DNA from: Clostridia bacterium
GTDB lineage: Bacteria; Bacillota; Clostridia; Christensenellales; Aristaeellaceae
DNA: 64,000 bases
Reading direction: 5' to 3'
Assembly: GCA_017543905.1 (NCBI GenBank)
Contig: JAFYFC010000025.1
Span: 18,675-82,674, forward strand
Each line of letters begins with the position of its first letter. Position 1 is the first letter of the stretch. Under the pieces are notes generated by a model, which worked only from the letters and a program-made list of their open reading frames with translations, made no database searches and was not told the origin of the DNA. Shown here piece after piece: positions 7,221 through 13,576 of this stretch. Made by a program: the position numbers and the translations under genes.

Positions 7221-8065
7221 TTTAACAGCTCCTCGATGTACAGGCCCTCTTTAAACTGCCTTTTTGCCAGCTTGAGCTTTGTATCTATCACATAGCCTCT
7301 CTCTATCAGCGTGCTTCTGCAATCCTCCCGTTCCGGTACGGAAAGATAATACCTCTCTATCGGGATACATTTGCTTAATGCTTTCTCTGTTTTTATAATA
7401 TACTGAGAGCCTAAGCCGGATGCCGACAACGAATGAAGAGCTGCGTCTGCATTGATCTCTCCCTCCGCAAATTGTGACATCACATAAAACATCTTATTGT
7501 CCGCTATCGGCGCAATCACGATATCCGCATCTTTTACTTTATTGACGATCTGCTGAACCATGCTGCTTTGAGCGTATTGTTTTATCGTGCCCCTGAAATA
7601 GCAAATCGCAAGCATCCAGTCCAACGAACAGTCAAATTCTATCTTTTTCAGTCCATCAAACGAATACCTGAACGAATACACCGAAGATTTATCATATTCA
7701 CACACAAACGATAACGCCTGGCGATAGGTCTGACCTAAATAAAAACCGTTTCCAAAATCACAATTGTTTCTCGAGCCTGAAACCGTCACTTCCGACAGAC
7801 CGTATTTTGAACCATGGAACAACACGTTTCCATACTTTTCTTTTATCAGCTCTTCTTTAACCGAATTCAGCCGATAATCCTGTTCGTATATATATGAATA
7901 CAGCTTTTCACAGACTTCATTAGTGGCAGTGCCCTTTTTTTCTATCGAATCGAGCGTCGTTCTCGATAACCCGGTCGCCTCTGACAGCTCAAGCTTGTTT
8001 ATTCCTTCAGCTTCGAGAATAAAACCTATGTCGTCTCTGATTTTGTATTCACAATCAACGGTCAT
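7217..8065 (-). CDS. HTH domain fused to a DUF3990/ADP-ribosyltransferase-like domain (putative toxin)
   Basis: 282 residues. Residues 10-65 form an XRE-like helix-turn-helix (NKLELSEATGLSRTTLDSIEKKG). From about residue 80 comes a DUF3990-like domain with FHGSKYGL, then DFGNGFYLGQTYRQALSF and SVYSFRY. HGS plus GFYL--T--QA is the pattern of ART-fold proteins such as DUF3990, which are predicted to use NAD+. The fusion puts the DNA-binding part on the enzyme itself. The gene would bind the inverted repeat at 8106-8137, which overlaps its own -35 region, giving autoregulation (inference). It forms an operon with the 159-residue partner through an ATGA overlap. The alternative is a regulator that only senses NAD. 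Enzymatic activity is not proven by sequence. Confidence 0.7.
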   Translation of the reverse strand: MTVDCEYKIRDDIGFILEAEGINKLELSEATGLSRTTLDSIEKKGTATNEVCEKLYSYIYEQDYRLNSVKEELIKEKYGNVLFHGSKYGLSEVTVSGSRNNCDFGNGFYLGQTYRQALSFVCEYDKSSVYSFRYSFDGLKKIEFDCSLDWMLAICYFRGTIKQYAQSSMVQQIVNKVKDADIVIAPIADNKMFYVMSQFAEGEINADAALHSLSASGLGSQYIIKTEKALSKCIPIERYYLSVPEREDCRSTLIERGYVIDTKLKLAKRQFKEGLYIEELLK

Positions 8066-8089
8066 CTTTCAGCATCCCTTTTTACCCGT

Positions 8090-8137
8090 ATTATATACCA
8101 AAACAACTTGTTTGTACAGTCTGTTCAAACAAATTTT
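8090..8137 (-). promoter_or_regulatory. Promoter and operator of the toxin-antitoxin-like pair
   Basis: On the minus strand a TATAAT -10 box (8090-8095) lies 18 bases from TGTACA (8114-8119). An inverted repeat, AACTTGTTTGTA ... TTCAAACAAATT (10 of 12 pairs, 8106-8136), covers the -35 box. It is a near copy of the perfect repeat at 6711-6741. The layout fits repression by the HTH protein of the operon. Confidence 0.6.
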
Positions 8138-8166
8138 ATTATTTGGTGATTTTAGTATTCCGCGCC

Positions 8167-8195
8167 TCTTCCGCCCCCGTGAGGGCAGCGGAAGA
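8167..8195. repeat. Hairpin behind the decayed precursor copy
   Basis: TCTTCCGC (8167-8174) pairs with GCGGAAGA (8188-8195), with a further CCC/GGG pairing inside. A weaker GC-rich hairpin sits at the equivalent place behind the first precursor (about 6500-6535), and another, CCGCCGCC-TGTGA-GGGCGGC, follows near 6217-6236. No T-run follows, so it is more likely an RNA-stability or partial-termination element than a strong terminator. Confidence 0.45.
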
Positions 8196-8209
8196 AGCGC
8201 ATGCTGAGC

Positions 8210-8263
8210 TTATTTCAGCTTCAGACCGTCCCTGAACGCATTTCCGTCTCTGCCCCTGAGTCG
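8210..8263 (-). pseudogene. Decayed second RiPP precursor tail
   Basis: The minus strand reads GRDGNAFRDGLKLK and a stop at 8210-8212, matching GGRVGDAFKDGLKLK of the precursor at 6548-6663. The following bases (gcgcatgctgagcttatttcagcttcagaccgtcc on the plus strand) are also shared by both copies, starting near 6535 and 8197. The Cys motif and leader are gone, replaced by the end of the AbiEii remnant. The RiPP precursor was therefore once duplicated here. Confidence 0.55.
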
Positions 8264-8398
8264 TCACAAAAGCAATTTCCGCAGTGCTTTCATGATATCC
8301 GTATACCCGATTCCACCCGCATAGGTAAACCTTTGCCGATACTTTTCCCACATGTTTTGGAGCTCGTTGGCTTTCAGACTCATCGCCTTTGAGCTCAT
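8264..8398 (-). pseudogene. AbiEii toxin remnant with large internal deletion
   Basis: The 44-codon open frame starts at an ATG overlapping the AbiEi stop (ATGA), exactly as in intact AbiE operons. It begins MSSKAMSLKA, the usual AbiEii start, and then jumps to NELQNMWEKYRQRFTYAGG ... DIMKALRKLLL, which resembles the C-terminal end of AbiEii (LW-KYR--F-YA then a short helix). The whole nucleotidyltransferase core, about 200 residues with the GSxxxxD motif, is missing. The fragment is in frame but cannot be an active nucleotidyltransferase. Confidence 0.6.
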
Positions 8399-8991
8399 AG
8401 CAGCACCTCCAAATATTTTCTGAGTTCTCCGTCCACTTTGAATACCTCAGCATAGGCGGAAAGCCTGTTCAGATCCTTCTTGTCAGAAGCCGCGAAGTTT
8501 TTGATGGCAGAGATCACCGTTTCCTTGTCACAGCGATCCCGGGTCTGCAAAAAATCGCAGATCGTGCGCTCAACGTCATAACATCTTACCAGATGTCCGA
8601 ATGTGGTCGGCTTTTCCGTTAAACCGAGCTTGTGCCACGCAGGTTTTATATAAAAACAGACACACTCATCCTTAATCGAACCCGGTACGGATTTGTTGCT
8701 GGGCATGGTGATCGTATGCACGAACGGAGTCCGGTCGGAAATGCCATGCAGAAACAAAGCGCTTTCATGCGAAAATACGATGCTTTCAGACCTGAGCATC
8801 AGCGTGTACATATCGTCGTGCACAGCGTCAGGGATAATATAAACACCCTGTCTGACCCTTTCCAGCAGTCCTGCTTTCACATAATTGGTCAGAGTCTGCT
8901 TGGAAAATCCGAGCTTCTGAACAAGCGAGGTGGTAATCATGTTGTCGTTATCTGACAGCGCGTTCATAATAATCGGATTGATGCTGCTCAT
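8395..8991 (-). CDS. abiEi: AbiEi-type antitoxin / winged-HTH transcriptional regulator
   Basis: 198 residues from the ATG at 8991, preceded by AAGGGGGTGG; the longer frame to 9063 has no ribosome binding site and crosses the promoter. The N-terminal winged HTH (TSLVQKLGFSKQTLTNYVKAGLLERVRQGVYI) is followed by the AbiEi C-terminal domain (FSHESALFLHGISDRTP, YDVERTICDFLQ). AbiEi is the antitoxin of the AbiE type IV toxin-antitoxin phage-exclusion system and represses its own operon. The toxin behind it has been deleted down to a 44-codon scar, so this is an orphan antitoxin. It may persist as a regulator or give protection against an AbiEii encoded elsewhere. Confidence 0.8.
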   Translation of the reverse strand: MSSINPIIMNALSDNDNMITTSLVQKLGFSKQTLTNYVKAGLLERVRQGVYIIPDAVHDDMYTLMLRSESIVFSHESALFLHGISDRTPFVHTITMPSNKSVPGSIKDECVCFYIKPAWHKLGLTEKPTTFGHLVRCYDVERTICDFLQTRDRCDKETVISAIKNFAASDKKDLNRLSAYAEVFKVDGELRKYLEVLL

Positions 8992-9008
8992 AGAACCACC
9001 CCCTTGCA

Positions 9009-9055
9009 GTTGACTTTCGTTTGGAATTATATCGTTTTTCCTTTTAAAAGTCAAC
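9009..9055 (-). promoter_or_regulatory. abiEi promoter with inverted-repeat operator
   Basis: On the minus strand TTGACT (9049-9054), a 17-base spacer and TATAAT (9026-9031) form a near-consensus sigma-A promoter. GTTGACTTT (9009-9017) and AAAGTCAAC (9047-9055) are a perfect 9-bp inverted repeat that brackets it. This agrees with the known negative autoregulation of AbiE operons by AbiEi. Confidence 0.7.
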
Positions 9056-9189
9056 CCAAACAAAGCCTTCAGCGCAGGAACCGCTGACCTCGAAGCTCAT
9101 CTGCTGCTTCAGTCGATACCTTAAAACCGCAGCCGTCCCCTTCCCCGCCCGGTTCAGGCTGCGCCCCGCTTTTCCGTCACGCTTCGACC

Positions 9190-10317
9190 TTAAGCAGCGT
9201 CCGCCTCCGGCGCGTTATACTGCGTGTCGGCCTTGGTTATTCCCTCTGCATAGATACGCACGAAGTCGTTTTTCATGGAGATCGGGATATAGCCCTTTGC
9301 GCGATGATCCGCCGACTTTGCTTCCCAGTCCTGCGTGCCCCATTCTCTTACGTCGTCGTCCGCGACGATCATGTAGGCCTGCGCGGGATAGGGGTTTCTG
9401 CTGTCGACGGTGTAATTCATCATGCTCGTATCGCTGCCGCTGTTGCCGAAGGCCAGCACCGGCCGCTGCCCGATCTCCCGCTCTATCCATATGGCTTTGT
9501 TGCCGTTTAAGTTTTTCTGGATAAAGCCGCCGGTCAGGATCAGCTCGTCGCCGTTTTCATATTTGAAATTCATGTTGGACGATTCGTTTTCGTGTCCGGC
9601 CTGCTTTACTTCAAAAGCCGTTCCGATAACGTGATTGGGCGTCACGTAAGCGCTGATAGGGGAATTTGCCACTATCGCGCGCGTGGTCGTGCGCTCCGTG
9701 CCGCTGATCACATAGATCGTGAAGCCGTTGTCGTAGAGGTATTTTACCAGCTCCACCATCGGGATATAGCAGCCGTCCATGTAGCGCATGTTCTCGAAGC
9801 TTTCGGTTTTCTTCTGTCCGAACTCGAGCGCGTAGTTATACAGCTCCTCCACCGTCATCCCCGCGTAGGCCTTGGCAAAGCTTCTGGCGAGGTTTTCGTC
9901 CGCGACGTAGCCGGGCTTTATGGACGCGGCGATCTGCTTCAATTCGTCGGATACTCTTTCCGGATGGTCATAAAGACAGTACTCTATAAACATCATCGTG
10001 TCGTAATAGGTATAATACGTCTCGCACGTCAGCGTACCGTCCATGTCGAACACGGCGATGCGGTCTTTTATGGGAATAAAATCTTCGCCGCCTTCCTTTG
10101 TTACAGCGTTTACGTAGGAAATGAGCTTGTCTCTGGCCTCGGAATCAGACGCCCAGGAAGACAGCGCCTCCTCGCCGCTTGTCGGCTTTGCGGCGGCGGG
10201 CTTACTTTTCAGGCTCAAGGCCGCCCAGCAGGCAGCAAGCGCCACACAGAGTATCAGCGCCGTTATGGCGACGACGCGCCAGATGTTTTTTTCCGAGCTC
10301 CGCTTTTCGTTCTCCAT
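9190..10317 (-). CDS. Membrane-anchored HAD-superfamily phosphatase
   Basis: 375 residues. A basic N-terminus is followed by one membrane segment (about residues 14-36, WRVVAITALILCVALAACWAAL without its first and last residues); the catalytic domain would lie outside the cell. FDMDGTL is HAD motif I (nucleophile Asp, acid/base Asp), VISGTER is motif II, and AFGNSGSDTSMM is motif IV. Similar extracytoplasmic proteins are annotated as haloacid dehalogenase-like or phosphoserine-phosphatase-like. The substrate is unknown. LAAC in the membrane segment could act as a lipobox, but the long cytoplasmic part before it makes an uncleaved anchor as likely. GGAGAT lies 5-10 bases before the ATG. It stands alone between the AbiE remnant and a long non-coding stretch. 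Confidence 0.75.
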   Translation of the reverse strand: MENEKRSSEKNIWRVVAITALILCVALAACWAALSLKSKPAAAKPTSGEEALSSWASDSEARDKLISYVNAVTKEGGEDFIPIKDRIAVFDMDGTLTCETYYTYYDTMMFIEYCLYDHPERVSDELKQIAASIKPGYVADENLARSFAKAYAGMTVEELYNYALEFGQKKTESFENMRYMDGCYIPMVELVKYLYDNGFTIYVISGTERTTTRAIVANSPISAYVTPNHVIGTAFEVKQAGHENESSNMNFKYENGDELILTGGFIQKNLNGNKAIWIEREIGQRPVLAFGNSGSDTSMMNYTVDSRNPYPAQAYMIVADDDVREWGTQDWEAKSADHRAKGYIPISMKNDFVRIYAEGITKADTQYNAPEADAA

Positions 10318-10579
10318 GTCAGTTCATATCTCCTTTTCGTCAAATACGGTTGTTCAGTTCGGATGTTCGTCTCATGCGGCTTATTTGTTTTATCGAAACA
10401 CCCGAACTGCCTACACCTTTACCGCAACTGCAGTTTCTGTCGTTCTGAAATCATTATATAGTAACGGCCTTCCCTTGTCAATCGTCACTCCCGCCCCGGA
10501 AATCGGGAAAAAGGAACGAATCGGCTGCGCCGTGAATTGCGCTGCGCTCATGCTTTCTCGCTGCGCTCCGTTATTGATT

Positions 10580-10685
10580 TGCGCCTCATGCCCCGCAGGG
10601 CATTTCACGCGCCGCAGGCGCAATTCATGCCCGAAGGGCACTTCATGCACGCAGTGCACTTCATGCGCCGCAGGCGCACTTCATT
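10580..10685. repeat. Array of five short palindromes in TTCATG-type units
   Basis: Successive hairpins: TGCCC-CGCA-GGGCA, GCGCC-GCA-GGCGC, TGCCC-GAA-GGGCA, TGCAC-GCA-GTGCA, GCGCC-GCA-GGCGC. The last four repeat every 18-20 bases and each is joined by a TTCA- or TTCATG-like linker. Arms differ between units but always stay complementary. Related single units occur near 59360-59400 and 63715-63750. Confidence 0.7.
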
Positions 10686-10778
10686 CTTTGATATCGCTCC
10701 TCTTCGCATTCCTTCTTGTAGAAGGAGCGTTCCAGTGGATCATATATCTTCAATAGTTCTACATAATGGCTCCAGGTC

Positions 10779-10805
10779 AAAAAGTCAGACAGTGTCTGAC
10801 TTTTT
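10779..10805. terminator. Bidirectional intrinsic terminator
   Basis: AAAAAGTCAGAC, loop AGT, GTCTGACTTTTT: a perfect 12-bp stem with A/T tracts on both sides. It sits 124 bases beyond the end of the GH36 gene (minus strand) and could stop transcription from either side. Confidence 0.7.
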
Positions 10806-10928
10806 GGAAGGTAGGAACAGCTTCCACATGTAGAAGAATATCACAAAAAGAACGGCTTTCCCGCCTTCTGCGTGGGCTTGCCGTCCCTTTTCTGTGGGAT
10901 TTTTACGTCCCCGTCGGCGCAGAAGTCG

Positions 10929-12506
10929 TTATCTCCAGTCGTACTCTGTTTCTTCGCCGTTTATAAGCCATCTTTCGGGGCAGCAGGTGTCCATCCAGTC
11001 GAGGGGGACCGCGCTGTCGGTCTGGGTCTGCGCGCGGCGCAGCGCCTCTGAAAGCTCGCTTAGCTGCGCGTCCGTGGGCACGTCCGGGTCTACCGACACG
11101 AACAGCGGCGTGCCGGTTTTGGAGACCAGCTCCAGCCATTTGCGGTTCTTTTCCCACGGTATCTGACCCGTCACGCCCACGCAGTCGTGATCCGCCTTGT
11201 AAAACGCGCCGTCGTACATAAAGCGGAACGCCGTGCTGTTTACGCCCATGCGGCGCGTGCGCTCCCAGCTTTTGCCGCTGGTGTCGTCGCCCGCGCGGTT
11301 TATGTGGCACAGCCCCGCGGTGAGGAAGCCGGGCGCGTTGCACGCGAGTATCACCGTGCCGGGCGCGGCGCTTTCGTATACGGTTTTATAAAGCTTAACC
11401 GCGATCTCCGCAGAGGTGCGCGTTTCGTCAAAGAAGCTCTCTTTGTATTCCGCCAGCCAGCTCGGGCGTCTGAAGCCCCAGTCCCCGAACATGTCGTGGC
11501 AGGAAAAATCGTGCTTTATCAGCTTATAGCCCCATTCCTGCGTGAGCAGGCGGGTTATGCGCTTTACCTCCGAAAGCACCTCGGGATGCGAGGGATCGAG
11601 GTATCTTCTGTCCCGCTTCTGCCGCCACGCATCCGGTATATCCTTAAGCGCGCCGTCCTCGTCCGAAAGATAGCGCACCCATATGCCCGGTATCGCGCCG
11701 CGCGCTGCTATCTCCTGCGCGAGAGTGCGCATGTCGCCGAATTCGCGGTTGCCCGCGTCCCACGGCGCGCTGCCCCAGTGTTCGCTCCAGCCCGCGTCTA
11801 TCACCATGTAGGGGCGGTTCTGATTGCCCGCGCACAGGCGGGAGATCAGCTCCGCGTCCCGCAGTATCTGCGCGCGGCTGCTTTTGCCGTAGGCGTAATA
11901 CCAGTTGTTGGAGCCGTATACGGGCTTTTCGGGCGTGAGCGCGTCGCTGCACAGGCCCGCGTAAAAGCGTTTAAGCGCCATGTACGCGCTCATGCAGCGG
12001 TATTCGCCGGTTTTTACCTCGCACACGGCAAGCTCGCGCCCCATAAGGCGCACGCCCGCGCCGCCGCATCTTATATCCAGCGTGAGCGTCACGCCCCGCC
12101 TTTCGTACTGCCACGCGCAAAACGCCTTCGGGCGTACGCTTACGCCCCAGCACTCGGTGTAGCGCGTGCTTACGTCGCGCGCGCTGTCGGTGCCGTTCGA
12201 CACCGCGAACGCCCACGGCATCAGCTTATACGGCTGCACGCTGCCCCACGCGAGGTCTCCGTAGCTGCGCTCCCAGCAGTCGGACAGCACCCTGACCGGC
12301 TCCGTGCGCATTTCCGAGGGCGTAAAATCCCACGTAAGCTTTACGAACATAAGCGGCGTATCGCCGCCGGTCAGATTTACCCTGAGCGCGTCGCCTGCCA
12401 GCTCGCACGTTACGCACGCGTCAGCGGATGCAAGGCGTCTGTCCGTGCCGGAATACGTGCCGCCGTCTGTTTCGAGGCTTATGACGTCAGGTATGCGTAT
12501 CCTCAT
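10929..12506 (-). CDS. GH36-like alpha-galactosidase family glycosidase
   Basis: 525 residues, no signal peptide, so cytosolic. The (beta/alpha)8 part shows PVYGSNNWYYAYG, YMVIDAGWSEHWG, GIWVRYLSDEDG and KLIKHDFSCHD, where Asp of K-H-D is the expected nucleophile of clan GH-D (KxD). INRAGDDTSGKSWER is in the place of the acid/base Asp region. An N-terminal beta domain of about 200 residues precedes the barrel. Such enzymes cleave alpha-galactosides, but distant GH36 members have other specificities. It overlaps the Gfo/Idh/MocA gene by 4 bases (ATGA) and completes the operon regulator, oxidoreductase, glycosidase. An operon like this would take in and process a modified alpha-linked sugar; the transporter is not adjacent. 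Confidence 0.75.
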   Translation of the reverse strand: MRIRIPDVISLETDGGTYSGTDRRLASADACVTCELAGDALRVNLTGGDTPLMFVKLTWDFTPSEMRTEPVRVLSDCWERSYGDLAWGSVQPYKLMPWAFAVSNGTDSARDVSTRYTECWGVSVRPKAFCAWQYERRGVTLTLDIRCGGAGVRLMGRELAVCEVKTGEYRCMSAYMALKRFYAGLCSDALTPEKPVYGSNNWYYAYGKSSRAQILRDAELISRLCAGNQNRPYMVIDAGWSEHWGSAPWDAGNREFGDMRTLAQEIAARGAIPGIWVRYLSDEDGALKDIPDAWRQKRDRRYLDPSHPEVLSEVKRITRLLTQEWGYKLIKHDFSCHDMFGDWGFRRPSWLAEYKESFFDETRTSAEIAVKLYKTVYESAAPGTVILACNAPGFLTAGLCHINRAGDDTSGKSWERTRRMGVNSTAFRFMYDGAFYKADHDCVGVTGQIPWEKNRKWLELVSKTGTPLFVSVDPDVPTDAQLSELSEALRRAQTQTDSAVPLDWMDTCCPERWLINGEETEYDWR

Positions 12507-13576
12507 AATACGACCTCCCGTCCGCTGCGGGCGGATTCGTATATCGCTTCAAGTATCTTTATCATGTTAAGCCCCTGCTCGGGCACGAACATAGGCGCGG
12601 CGCCGTCCAGCAGCACGCTTACGAAGTGCTCGAGGTTCGCGCCGTGTATCGAATAGGCCTTATTGTCTATGTTCGGCATGAAATCCGCGGTCTTGCCGTA
12701 TTCCTCGGTGAATATCGACAGGCGCTCCGCGCGGTCGGACCAGCTCGCGCCCGCCTGAGTGCCGCGAAGCTCGAAAAAGCGCGTTTCTTTTTCTATGTTC
12801 GACGCCCAGGAGAATTCTATCTGCATGCACGCGCCGTTTTCAAAGCGTATGAAGCCCATCGCGAGGTCCTCCACGTCGAACGTGCCGCCCGCCTTCTTCT
12901 CGCCGAAATCGGAGTTCACGCTGTCGCTTATGTCGGAGGAGGCGAACTTGTTGTACGTGCAGCCCGACACGCTCACGGGCTTCGGATTGCCCATCAGCCA
13001 CATAGTCAGGTCTATCATGTGCACGCCCAGATCGATCAGCGGCCCGCCGCCCGACTGCGCCTTCGTGGTGAACCAGCCGCCCTTGCCGGGTATGCCGCGC
13101 CGGCGTATCCAGCCGCAGCGCGCGGCGTATATCTCGCCCAGCTTGCCGTCCTCTATGTATCTTTTCAGAAACGCGCTCACGGGCATGTAGCGGTTGTTGC
13201 GCATGACCATAAGAACCTTGCCGCTTAATTCGGCGGCGGCCTTCATGCGCTCGGCCTCGCTCACGCTCACGGCGTCCGGCTTTTCGCAAAATACGTTCAG
13301 TCCCCTGTTTAACGCCTTCACCGCGATTATGCTGTGCAGGTAGTTGGGCGTGCACACGTCCACCGCGTCCAGGCCCGGTATATCGAACACGTCCTCGTAG
13401 TTTTCGTATACCGAGGGTATGCCGTATTTGAGCGCGGCCGCCTCGGCCTTTTCGCGCACGACGTCGCATACGGCGACGAGCTTTACCCTGTCCCCCATGC
13501 GGGCGTAAGCGGGGAAGTGCACCGCGTTTGCTATGCCTCCCGCGCCGATCACCGCGATATTAAGCGTCTTCTTCAT
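12503..13576 (-). CDS. Gfo/Idh/MocA family NAD(P)-dependent oxidoreductase
   Basis: 357 residues from the ATG at 13576, preceded by GGAGGAGACGC; the longer open frame upstream overlaps the regulator gene and is rejected. The N-terminal Rossmann motif is AVIGAGGIA. VDVCTPNYLH and NVFCEKPDAVS contain the conserved EKP (catalytic or substrate-binding Lys), and GGPLIDLGVHMIDL is the C-terminal GGG--D-G-H-D signature with the active-site His. The family oxidises or reduces sugars, inositols and their derivatives. It lies between an AraC-type regulator (17-base overlap) and a GH36-like glycosidase (4-base overlap), so it probably acts on the sugar released by that enzyme or prepares its substrate through an oxidation step. 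Confidence 0.85.
   Translation of the reverse strand: MKKTLNIAVIGAGGIANAVHFPAYARMGDRVKLVAVCDVVREKAEAAALKYGIPSVYENYEDVFDIPGLDAVDVCTPNYLHSIIAVKALNRGLNVFCEKPDAVSVSEAERMKAAAELSGKVLMVMRNNRYMPVSAFLKRYIEDGKLGEIYAARCGWIRRRGIPGKGGWFTTKAQSGGGPLIDLGVHMIDLTMWLMGNPKPVSVSGCTYNKFASSDISDSVNSDFGEKKAGGTFDVEDLAMGFIRFENGACMQIEFSWASNIEKETRFFELRGTQAGASWSDRAERLSIFTEEYGKTADFMPNIDNKAYSIHGANLEHFVSVLLDGAAPMFVPEQGLNMIKILEAIYESARSGREVVL

Larger units (their letters stand above)
10318..10928. other. 610-base non-coding stretch with hairpin elements
   Basis: No credible gene is seen. It contains a compound array of small palindromes (10580-10685), a small hairpin CCTTC-TTGTA-GAAGG near 10711 and a strong terminator-type hairpin (10779-10805). 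The part nearest 10317 holds the upstream region of the phosphatase gene. Confidence 0.6.

Noticed and set aside
10580..10685. Possible CRISPR array
   Set aside because: Units are 18-20 bases, palindromic and without spacers of 28-40 bases; no cas genes are near.
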